A stretch of DNA of 64,000 nucleotides from Areca catechu (lineage: Eukaryota > Streptophyta > Magnoliopsida > Arecales > Arecaceae). The stretch is from contig CM038051.1 of the NCBI GenBank assembly GCA_021397845.1, forward strand, positions 15,338,327 to 15,402,326, written 5' to 3'. A model generated the notes under the pieces. That model was given only the letters and a program-made list of their open reading frames with translations, was not told the DNA's origin and searched no databases. Positions 1 to 10,930 of the stretch are shown piece after piece (positions within the stretch are counted from its first letter, which is position 1; each line of letters opens with the position of its first letter). Both the position numbers and the translations under genes were made by a program.

Positions 1-2189
1 GATTGGTGGATGTAATTATCTTTTTCTAGCAATTTGTTGTTGCAGGGAGTCTATATGGTAAATGATTGGCTGATCTGATGATCCTTTCCCTATGTAGTGG
101 AGCATTTGTGTTGTCATATAATGATGTTAGGGTGGACAAACGCTGTGCAAAGTTTGAGATAAATAGAGCCTTTTTAAGGTTTCTTGTGGGGCATGCTAGG
201 TGTTAAGGAAGATCATGATCCTTATTCTGGTCTGCTTTTTACGATTTTAAGCACGTAAAGTTTTTAGCTGCACTTTCTGTAATCTGTATTTTATTCTGGT
301 AGATGATGCTGTGTTAGAAAACTTTAGCAAAGTGTTCTCCTTTCCTTGACTTCTCTAGAATGTAAGATGCTGTACCTGAGAGGTTAATAAATAAGGACGA
401 TTGATAATTGCAGTCACTGAATGAGTTCGGTTGTTCTGTGGGCTGTATGAGAGATGTGAAAGTTCTCGTAAGAATCATACTTTCCAAAATTGCTGGATGA
501 AAGGACTAGAATCTGGCTTAGTTCATGCCCTTACTCATGGATTCTTTACAGGCTATGAAAATTCATGTTCCCCTGCTACTTGAATATCCAGTCATCTACA
601 TGAAACTTTCTGAAAAATATTGTTTGTTGTAGAATATTTTATGCATATAAATGATTATCTTTCATGAATAAGGTTGATCTTACTACTGTTATGCGCCTAA
701 TTTGGTCAAAACATCATTACAATGATAGGTTCAGGGTCTTTATTGCTATTTTATGCATATGACTTCATTTTGTTTTAAATTACTATAAGCAAAAATTAAA
801 AATGTTGACATTTCATGTTATTCTCATACGCAATAATCACAGCAGGATTTGCAGAGTAGGATTTATAAGTTAATGATAGCCTGTCGTTTTCTCTTTGTTT
901 AACATATGAGTGGTTATAAAATTATACACCAACCTTCTTTTTTATGCTTTGCCACATCTTTTCTCTTCGTAGGCCTTGCTTGGGCCTTGGGAATGTGTTA
1001 CGAGAATCATTTATCTGGTCCTTGTCAAGTTTTCTTGAATATTATTGGGGCAGGGAAACACCTCCTTTATGTGAAGAAGTCATTATTAAGATATCACAGG
1101 TACACGCATAAGTTTTACCAATAGAGTAGTGAAAGGAGAGAATTTTTTGATATGGAGAGGTACATCGAAGCTTCGAAAGGAGTTTTATGCCAACTATGGT
1201 TAACATGATTATAATTCACAATTATAGCAAACTTTTTAATGGAAAAAAAGGATTATCCTATTTTCATAAAATTTGTTTTCTATGGATACAAGCAGAACCT
1301 CTGGTTCCTCAAGTCAGCATTCTTAGTTTTTGATATTGGTAATGCTCTAATATTGGATCTTTTGTCATGGCGTGAGAAATGCATTTAATTGAACTTGATA
1401 ATCAAGGTTATGCAAAGTTATTTGTTCGCACATATTGATCTTCTGTTGTTGAATTTCTATAGTTAAACTTTTTGTCTGCCAATGTGTTATCAGGTGCTTA
1501 ATTTGTTGACAGCAAATGGCTGAATGGTAGTTCAGCCGACCCCTGTGAATTAGTTGAGCTTGTTGGGTACATTGCTAAAATTACAGAAGCTGGTTCCTTA
1601 TGTTTCATGCAAGCTCTTTTATTGGAGGCTGATGCTACATTTAAGATGAACACATGTTTATGTTTGGCATATAATGGATATCTGAAAATATGACATCCAT
1701 TAAATTACAGGGATTTTGCTATGCAGATTACTTAAAGTACACACCCATTTTGGACAAAGCTTAACTCACTCCTTCTCACTTACCTGTGAGGCCTTCATGG
1801 GATGGGACACACTTGTTAGTTGGCACACTTTTTAGTGAAGGGGTGTTAGATTGGGTGGTTGGAGAAGTGGCTGCCTAAAGTGCCTTTCTTTTGCTATCAT
1901 TATTGGTACTCTCCAACAATCCAATAATGTTTGGTAATGGCATTGATCTTTGTAGCTAAAAGAGGAATAAGGATATTTAAAATATGAGAGGTCGTTATTC
2001 CAATGTTTTGTTTTTTTTAGTCTCTAACTAGGCCGAAGGAGATTGCTTAATGAAGAGGCAAGATAAAGTAATATGATTACATAAATACCAATAGAAACAG
2101 CAACATAAAACATGATAACTAGGTGGTAATGGGTCATCCCTTTTTTTCCCCTGTTCATGGGATGATTCCGAGTTAGAGTTTTGAGGTTG
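1..2189. other. Noncoding intergenic DNA
   Basis: AT-rich sequence with only short, unrelated open frames. The longest plus-strand frame here (906-1124, 72 codons) has no recognisable domain. I see no splice-bounded exon series, RNA gene or intact transposon. It could be intron or downstream sequence of a gene outside the window, but nothing in the sequence shows this. Confidence 0.5.
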
Positions 2190-2370
2190 AAATTTAATTA
2201 GGTAATAAGGGGGACTTTGTTTGGTCCAACATAAAAGGCTTGAGCTGGCAAGCACAATAGCACAAATTCGATTCTTGAGGCAGCCACTTTGTACAAACAA
2301 AATATATAGGGTTGGATCTGTTCCCAATTTGCCCCTATCAGGACCCCAATTTGCCTAGACCATAACTGGG
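2190..2370 (+). repeat. tRNA-derived SINE-like element (degenerate)
   Basis: A B-box-like stretch (AATTCGATTCTTGAGG, about 2264-2279) is followed by GCAGCCACTTTGTACAAA. This is the arrangement I recognise from a common plant tRNA-derived repeat, in which a GGTTCGA-type box precedes an 'AGCCTCTTTGC'-like segment. A GGTT-GATC segment and a 'cccctat' segment follow. Boundaries and target-site duplications were not resolved, so this is a family-level call only. Confidence 0.4.
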
Positions 2371-3488
2371 TAATGTCCCTTAATTTAATTAAATAATAGA
2401 AGTTGGATAAGTAAAAGTTTGACTTGAGTTTGAAGTGTGTAATGGGAAAAATTTCCAGGTGAGGTGAATCTGCCATCTCTTCGAGAGTCTTGTTTGATGA
2501 TACTACAGATGATTTTTGGCATCTTCAAAGCTAAATGTGTCAAATTGGTAGATTTATAATTTAATTTGTGGACATAAATCAACATATACATGTTGAATTC
2601 ACTGAAACATTTCTAGCGTCAACGAGGGATAACTACACCAACATGGTACGATAAAGTTAACTGTTGATGAATGTCATTTTGTACATGAAGTATCCAAGAC
2701 TTTGAAGTGTTCAAGAAATTTCGAGGAGCTGGGTTGCACATAAGAAATATTGATCACAGTTTTGGGGTATATTAATGCAATGATATTCTTCAAAAGCGAT
2801 CTTTTTAAATATCTCATGTGCAGTTGATTGTTACCTGAGCGGAAGTTGTTTACTCTTTATATTCAATGATATCAAAATAACTTTTTTTTTTTTATGAAAT
2901 GCAGATTTTGATCTTTTGTGTTTTAAGCAATTGAACTGCATCCACATCCATACCCATGTAGATACATATATTTGCACAGAGAGATGTACATAAACAGATA
3001 CACATTTACATGCACTATTTCCTTATCATGGTTCATTTTCATCCAACTGGATCATCTGTGTTTGTTTGTTATTGTCCTGCTACAAGTAACATTTTCTCTA
3101 TCATAGGGAGGCAGATGTCATTCTATATATGAATCATAGATATTTATTATATTGTCAAGAGAGCTTACACTGGATTGTTCATCTGCAACAACATGGGACC
3201 ATGAGCTTTAGATATGCCATTTTAATTAGAAAGGAAGGTGAAAACCTATCTTCTGATCATGCATGAATAATCCTGTATCGTCTAGCTCTCACCATTACCT
3301 GGAGTTATTATTGCTTTGGAGTGTGATTGGCTGTACAAGGTTGAAGTCAAAAGGAATTCTTCTAATTATGTTTCTAGATCTTCATAAGGGGACTGTATGA
3401 AAAGATTGACAATGATATTTAGGAAAAATCATGGTGCAATATGGTTTGCCAAAGCTCTCTATCTCTTTGTTGAGTATTTGCATACAAT
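2371..3488. other. Noncoding intergenic DNA
   Basis: AT-rich sequence with a T-run near 2882-2893 and no coding signal. No RNA gene or repeat was recognised. Confidence 0.45.
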
Positions 3489-4072
3489 GTTAGCCAAACC
3501 GGGTATTGTGACCCTATAGGTTAAGTTCTGGTATGATATAGTACATGTCGGTATCATGTGGTGTCAGAGTGTACCAAAATAGGGAGAGGGAGGAGGAGGT
3601 GGAGAGATAGAGGGGAGAGGGAGGGAGGGGGAGAGAGGGAGAAAGAGAGGGAGAGAGAATCCTAAACGTAGCCCTAGAGGGTCAGAGAGAAGAGGGGCAG
3701 AAAGAGGGATAGGTTGAGGGGGGAGAGGTTGGGAGAGAGATCAGGGGTGTACCTGGCGATCTTATCGGAGATTGGGCTAGGAGGCACTTCGGAGGGAGAT
3801 CAAGTGAAACAAATATAATTAGGGGGCTCAGGATTAGGCAAGGAGGCATCCGAGAGGAGGATTGAACGAGGCATTCATTGGGAGGGGGTTTTTGGAGGTC
3901 AAGATCAGGCAAGGGAACTTCCGAGAGGGTGATCGAGTGAGGTGACTGTTGCAGTTTTATTTTTGATTGGGGAGTGAGGGAGGGGGGTGCTCAAGATTTT
4001 TTTAAGCACCGAACCATTTTGGTCATTGACCAGTTTGGTTCGGTATAGCCTGAACCATCCGGTTCAACTAAC
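3489..4072. mobile_element. Candidate TIR element with purine-rich core
   Basis: The left end (GTTAGCCAAACCGGGTATTG) and the reverse complement of the right end (GTTAGTTGAACCGGATGGTT) match imperfectly over about 30 bp. AAT flanks both sides, a possible 3-bp target duplication. The core (about 3580-3960) is almost pure G/A on the plus strand, dominated by GGGAGA and GAGAGG motifs. An open frame on the minus strand through the purine tract is a composition artefact. The superfamily is unresolved; PIF/Harbinger-like or CACTA-like are both possible from a 3-bp TSD alone. Confidence 0.4.
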
Positions 4073-7000
4073 AATGGTTGCATATTTCTTTTTATTACTA
4101 AATTAGCTTATACCATAGAAGTCAGATGTCGAAACAAGAGAAAGACCAGTGTTGTGTTGCTCATGATTTAGAGTGGCAAATGGAATGGGAACATGAAAGG
4201 GGATGGGAATTGTGCTTTAGGAAACAGGAACAGCTTTGACACTAAATATTAATGATCTTTTTGCTTCAAAGATTTTGGTAGTTATGGGTGATTTCAAATG
4301 ATTTAAATGCCATTCTGGTTATTGTTTTTTTTTTTTTTTTTAAACTTTCTAGCACTTAATTTTCTTATGGTATTTTCTCCGAGAATGGAAATGAGTTATG
4401 GAATTTCTATTATCTAGAAGGTAGGCATAATTGGGAAAATTATTCATGTAGATAGAAATGGTCTCTTGATCTTTTTTTATTCCTTTTAAGGTTGTCTTGG
4501 CACATTGTGCTATTCTTTTCGACTTTGAAGTTGAATGGGTGAATCATTTTCATGAAATTTATCTGTTTTTCTTCATGTTTAAAGAGAGATAGAGGTTGGT
4601 CTCTGGAGCTTCTCCAATATATTTGGGGTGGTTTTGGGTCATTTTCTATACTCTCGGATTCTAAAGTCAAATGCTGGGTTGATGGAGTTGACTATGGTCC
4701 AAGATTAAAGATGCGGTGGAAGAATGTGAATTAGATCACTGTTTCTTGATAAATCACCAACAATATAAATACATTGCTTGCATAGCAAGAGAGGTTAATA
4801 CCTACAATGATGATATGAGTATACAAGAAGGTGAAAGATGGACGAATACTTCTCTATAGGCCCTCCAACAATTATTTGGTAATCTTCTCCTCGTCTCCTC
4901 CTTTTTTTTTCCTTCTCTCCCCATCTCTTTTGTTTGTTTGGGCTACACACTATGGTTTCCATGCCTTAGGCTCCCCTAGCTTTGGCTCTCTCTGTCTCTT
5001 CTATCAATCTCAATCTCTGCCCCCCCTCCACTCCTATTTATAATAGGAGAGGCTACCCATAGGATGATAACCATAGGCCTTTGGCACCAACCGAAGAAGC
5101 CCTAGGTTTATGATGGCCACTAGGGTTAAATGCTAGTAACTAGCACCTACCCCAGGAACCAACCAAACAAGAAATCATAATGCATAATTGAGTCTGGATC
5201 TGGGCCATAATACGAGTCCAATAATTCTTATGCTAGCCCACATGACCAATCCTAAGTTTTGTGAGAACTCAAGAGGGATCTAAGAAAAGGTCATTAATAA
5301 CAGACAAGTATGAGATTTCAAGATAAAATTGGATTTCTAATATATGATGTCTCATTTTACCCAATAGGTGTGCCATGATTTTAATGAAGCAAGGTGGACT
5401 AGCCTCCCTCTATATAAAGATGTATGATCATGCAAATCCATGGTAGATAGAGTGGATAGAAAAGTCTCCTTTCATGCACGACAACTGTTCCTACAATTCA
5501 ATCCCTCTACCTTTGTTTAGCTTTGATTTACCATTGGGAAAATATTAGCACTATCAAACCCATGGCCAATTGATTTCATAACCCATAAGAATTCTAGATC
5601 ACATGACACACACTATAGAAAACTGATGCGCAAAATCAATTTTATATAATATTGTGTTATTATTAAAAATAACTAATTATTATATTATGAAAATGAATTT
5701 GGTTAAAATATTGCCCAGTGTCAGAACTCTTATGACTTGTCTTTATTTTGATGTGGATAAAATACCATCATAGGTTCCTTGTCGGAACAGTTCTTATCCC
5801 CATTATGATGCAAAAAAACTTGTGCGCTCCCAAGCAAGCATAAAACATGAATTTGGCCCTAAATTTATTGAACCAAAATTTTAGTGGATAGTTTGTGCCC
5901 TCAGGTTGGTAGACCACTTGCATGCTTTGGACAAATGATCAACATTTCCAACTCCAATGATGATTTACAAGAAATGGTTTTGTATCATTGGCTGTTCAGC
6001 ATGAAATATACCCACCATGCTGGTGCAAAGTTAACTACTCTGGTGACCATGAGAAAATAGCAACTCCAATTTGATATGTGATACCAACACAATGATACTG
6101 ATATAAGTGCAATGCCTAACCTTATCCATAAATTGTCAATAATTTTGAAGTGTCCAAAATGATCCAATTCTCTGCTTGGAATACATACCATCCACTTGGT
6201 TCTTCTGTCCAGTAATGACACTTAACAGACTCTTCTAGCTCAAGAGTCCATGTGTGATGTGGCTCTTTAACTGTTTATGACCATGTACAGAAGAGATAGC
6301 CATGATATCTCAGAATTATTTATTCAATATGCCAAATGACTTTTTAGGCATACCCCATTTCCAACAAGGGTCATGCAATTATAATGAAGATGTGTCCAAG
6401 ATCTGGTCTATTGACTTTAACTGGTGATATGATATGCTTGAAGTTTGAATAGAAGGCTAGATTGGAATAGCACTGATAAGATGGAACACGTAGGAATAGT
6501 AACATAATGCATTAATTTAAAACTTGGAAGTACAGGAAGCCTACAAGAAGCTCAAAGCTCCTTAGATTCGGCTAGCATGAGTTGCTTTAAAGAAAGTGTT
6601 CTCTTTAATTGAGGTCAAGAAAAAGAAAAACATTTGGATTGTGAAATCATACTTGCAAAACTTCGTGGAAGTGCAAAATCTTAGCTATTTATCATTGTAG
6701 CAGAAATTTGTATTGCTGGATCAATTAGAATGCCTGGATTATCTTGGCTTCTATGCACTGCTTCCTACAGAGATGGAAGGCAGCGCCTTGTATTAGAGCA
6801 TTTAAAATATAGATAAAGTTGTTTCTCTGACGTTCTTCAAGCTCTTACCCAAGTGATAGGTTGACAAGGGTAACCACGTACCTGATTTACTGTGTAAATG
6901 TTTTTGAGAATTATGCACTTTGTGTGGTCTAAAATTCCCTGCTGTTGATTAGCACTGATTTTGAGGTCATGCACCTATAGTAAAATCAGAACTTTTTTTT

Positions 7001-8120
7001 GTGTGATTCTCTTACCAATATCTGACAATATTGCTCTGATGTACCCTAGGAATGCTGAACAGTTGGTTCTTTCTATGAAAAACTTAAGAAGCTAGTCGTT
7101 AATATATTATGTAATTGTGTTAATATATTATGTAATTGTGTTTACAGATATGTGATAATATTATATGATGTATAACTACTATGAGTGTGAAATCTGCATA
7201 TGCTACAAAATAGTGTTCTAGTTATGACAACAGCAATTGAGATTTGCTATACAGACTTTTGAGTTTAATTGGCAATACTTATTGCACTACAAAGTAAGAG
7301 TTTTCATCTCAAGAGGTAGATGCTTGTTATGATTTTATTTTGACAAAATTTATTGGATTTCACAGCTCTTTATTTGATGTCATTCTCAATGATTCAAGGG
7401 AAGCCACTTGATTGTGGTCCATATTGTGAAGGAAGCCAGACTATTTGAACAAAATTAACTCAATTTCCATCATGAAACTAATGGACTTTTCGGAGTTGTA
7501 TTAACAGAATAAACTACTAGTATTAACAAAATTGACATTTTCAGGGTTCTAGTGTGACAACTTAGGACTCCATCCAAAAAGGCAAGCTAGAAGGCATTAC
7601 TTGGATTCCTTCGTCACGTACAAGTATCTAAGATCTCCTTTTTGCATAATCAATGCAAGACTAAAAATATGCTCATATGGGTTCTAACATACTTTCCTTG
7701 TTCAAGCCTTGGCATCTTCTTCAAGTTAAGGATCCAATGTTAAATATAATCATGAAGTGCATGATCTGCTCATGGTCAGCTTCAAAAGGGTCCATGCTAC
7801 AGTGGCCTTGATCCATATGAATCATGGGCTATATCTACTTTGATATCATTTTGTAGTAATCAGGACTTTACCAAAAGGGCTAGCCAAAAGGTATTAATTG
7901 GATTTCCTGACTTTATATAGGTGCTCAAGATCTTTCTAGTGTACAACTAGTGTGGGACTATGCACTTGCTTACATGGGTCCTTGCACATGGTTTGTGCAC
8001 CTAATACCTTGCATCATGGTTAAGGTTTTCTACTTTGAATAAATGGGTCTCAATGTACCATGTATGTATGTGTATGATACAATATACTGATTTTGAATCA
8101 TCAAGCATCTTAGCTCTTCA
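4073..8120. other. Noncoding intergenic DNA
   Basis: About 4 kb with no supported gene. A T-run lies at about 4327-4341, and a 21-bp unit (GTTAATATATTATGTAATTGT) occurs twice in tandem near 7098-7140. Open frames are all below about 80 codons and lack recognisable domains. Confidence 0.45.
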
Positions 8121-8432
8121 TGTAATGCAGTTTGGTATCAGCAAATTTACTGTTGCCAACTTGATAAAATTGTCAATATCTTTTCTTGCTTTAAATATAT
8201 CTGCACTAACTAGATATTTTCAAAATTCCATGATTTAGATTTTTGTCTGTGACATTTTTAATCTAGCTTATGTAATGCCGTTTGGTATCAGCCTATTTAC
8301 TGTTGCCAACTTGATAAATTCTCCTTGTCTTTTCTTGCTTCAAATTTTTTGGCATTAACTTGGTAGTGAAATCAATTCATTATGTTTCATATTCCATGAT
8401 TTAGATTTTTATCATAACATTTTTTATTTATT
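8121..8432 (+). repeat. Tandem duplication, 150-bp unit, diverged
   Basis: TGTAATGCAGTTTGGTATCAGC at 8121 recurs as TGTAATGCCGTTTGGTATCAGC at 8271. Both are followed by 'TTTACTGTTGCCAACTTGATAAA', a 'TCTTTTCTTGCTT' stretch and 'TTCCATGATTTAGATTTTT'. The two copies differ by substitutions and a small insertion in the second. No ORF crosses it. Confidence 0.7.
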
Positions 8433-9100
8433 TTTCTTTTATGCCTATTTTTCAGATTACTTGTAGTTACATCAGTGGAAAGATTTATTATGCCATGGAT
8501 GGTGGCCCGTGTTGGAAGGTTGTTTAGGTTTGGCAGGACTTCATTCCCATTTACAGGCTGTACATTGGTGGATGGTTTGGCGCATTACCACTGCCAGTTC
8601 TTCTAGAAAGGTTTTAGTCAGCCACTGAAGCCCTTTAAATTATAAGAAACCAAAAGAGGTAAACCTCCATAAATTGTAAGGCATCACCGATTACAAAGGT
8701 CGGGTCTTGTTATTAATGAATTTTAGATCGATGTGATTATCAACATCTTAGGTCAACTAATGCATGTTAAATTACACATATCATCCTTTGGTGATATTTG
8801 CTGCTCTCTTGGCTGCCTTGCACTGACATGTCAATGTGTTTTGTTGGAGTTCCAGATTGAGCTTATCATTGGAAGAGGGGTATTGTCAGAGTGTTGCTAA
8901 CCTAGAATCATGAGCATGTTATACTAAAATTACTCATTTATCATGTGAGAATGTGTTCATTGTGAAGTCAAACCCTGGTCTAAAGGGAATGATGAATTCA
9001 AACCCTGATCTAGAGGGTCTTGCACAGGATTGGTTCATCAGATTTCATGCGGTAATTGCTGACCAAAATTATCTAAGAATTTTTCAATATCTTATAATAT
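8433..9100. other. Noncoding; possible short terminal exon not supported
   Basis: A pyrimidine tract ending TTTTTCAG at 8455 precedes a 24-codon open frame to a TAG near 8527, which superficially looks like a terminal exon. There is no matching upstream exon and no recognisable protein, so I do not call a gene. Confidence 0.35.
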
Positions 9101-9738
9101 TTAAAGGGGCCTTAATCTGGTAGGAAGGTAAAAGGGGAGGTGAAGCAGGTCCGTTTTGAAATGTTTGAGATTTTTACTGATAAAGAGGGAAACCTTTGTT
9201 GCTGATAACGGGTCTGCGGTGACATTTGCTTTTATCACATGATCTGTGCGACGTGAGGGCCTTAATGAGCTGTCTTGATCTCATTTTGATGATTTGTTTA
9301 TTAAAATCAGATTGATTTTATGGTTCATGTTGATAGATGAATGACGGATTTAATATTATATGATTATTGTTTAGATTAAGAGTATCTCATGTGATTTGAT
9401 GTGGCACAGTATAGGTTTTAGCCTGATTTGATTAATGATGGGAGGGTTAAGATATTTTTATTTTATTGGCTAGGTTTTCTTTCCGTTTTTTATATATATA
9501 TATGACGTGAGTTATATTATCACGGTGATTTTTTTCATCGAGAGTCGTCTATCTAAAAAAGCTCAGAAAGGATTTTGTTTGTGGTCTTCGTATGAGCATC
9601 GGGAATAAGTTTGGGGATCATGGCGAATACATGTATGTATCGTAATTTTTTTTATCAGATTTATTATTCTGGATTCTAAACTTCTTGATCGATCCAAGGA
9701 ATTATGAAATTTTTTTTTCTATATTCGGTATCAGAGCC
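9100..9738 (+). mobile_element. Ty1/copia-like LTR remnant ending at a tRNA-Met PBS
   Basis: GGTATCAGAGCC at 9727-9738 is the standard primer-binding site complementary to initiator tRNA-Met in plant copia elements. Upstream sequence has LTR-like layout: a TATATATATATATGACG promoter-like stretch near 9491, then a transcribed-leader-like region. The LTR start was not found, no clean CA terminus precedes the PBS, and no copia pol follows. It is therefore a degraded fragment. The left boundary given is approximate. Confidence 0.45.
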
Positions 9739-10930
9739 TTGGTATCCAAGAAAGATTGGAATTGTTGGAAATTTTGATAATATATTATTTCCATGTTTTT
9801 AGATCTGAAAAATAAATATGTATGCATCCCATAATTAATTTTTATATGATTTTTTTGTTTATAATGGATAATCGTTCTTTTAATTTATCATTAAAAAAAA
9901 TCCTTTTTCTTTTCCAAAACCCCTTGCCGACTATCTTGGGTTTGTGCATGCCGATCCCTATCGACATTGTTGGATGGCTTGTGGTGGTGAGGTGGTGGTC
10001 ATGAAGGCCTAAATGGGTGTCGTGATGACCATCGTGACCGCCAGCAATGTTGGTGACTGTATGACCCCTGAAAGAACATACAATACAAAAAATAAAAAAT
10101 AAAAAATAAAAATGTCGCTTTCAGTTGAGGCAATCGGGCATCTAGAATTGATCCCGGCAGTTGGTGATCCAGATCTCCATCAATGGATCGAGATTAAAAC
10201 ACAAAAAATAAAAAAAAATAAGAATGAAATCGAGAGATTTTAAACTTGCCATCAGGTGAGTCTTGATCTCTCATGTCACCACTAGAGTCGACGACCGGCC
10301 AACCTCGATCGACCAGATTTTAAACTTGCCATCAGGTGAGTCTTGATCTCTCACGTCACCACTAGAGTCGGCGACTGGCCAACCTCGATCGACCTTGGTG
10401 GCTGTCTTGTCGGCTGTTGCCCCGGCGGGTTGGATTCCAAAAATGGTGGCCAACGAGTTTTTGTGAAGCCATTGATTTTTTTTGGATTTGATCGTGGGAA
10501 GATGGGCCCGTGGATTTTTGGATTTTGGGTTGATATTATAAATTTATCTTTTTATAATTTAGTATTTATCAAATTTATATTTACATATTGGTTAAAAGGA
10601 TCATTTTGCATTTAGGGTCATGGACTTTCTGATATTATAAATTAGTCATTTTTCAGTTTAGATCCTAAAAAAATTATAATTATATATTAGTCAAAAAAAA
10701 ATGTTGGAGGGACATGCATGGATCCTTCTGGTTATTTTTGTCTATGATGTACATTTTAATTAGAATATAATGATATTTGTAAAATGAATCAGTGGGTATA
10801 TGTTGATTAGTATCACATCTGTAATTGATCGTTTTGGACATACATATGCTTTGATAGTATCATTTTGTTTTTGACCTGGATATCTATTTCCTGTATGAAT
10901 AATTTATGGATTAGCATAAATATTTATCAC
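9739..10930. other. Noncoding, probably remnant of the copia-like element
   Basis: Contains short A/T runs and GC-richer patches (9960-10080, 10240-10460) but no pol domains. Its position directly after the PBS suggests leftover internal sequence of the 9.1-9.7 kb element, possibly a non-autonomous type. This is inference only. Confidence 0.35.
10235..10394 (+). repeat. 80-bp tandem duplication
   Basis: The unit beginning AGATTTTAAACTTGCCATCA at 10235 is repeated at 10315 with a period of exactly 80 bp and only a few substitutions, for example TCATGTCACC versus TCACGTCACC and GACGACC versus GGCGACT. The near-identity suggests a recent duplication. Confidence 0.85.

Noticed and set aside
906..1124. 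72-codon ORF with hydrophobic stretch
   Set aside because: Short, no homology recognised, no promoter or splice context; the length is expected by chance.
8455..8530. Possible terminal exon after a TTTTTCAG acceptor
   Set aside because: Only 24 codons, no recognisable protein and no upstream partner exon. Chance acceptor sequences are common in AT-rich DNA.
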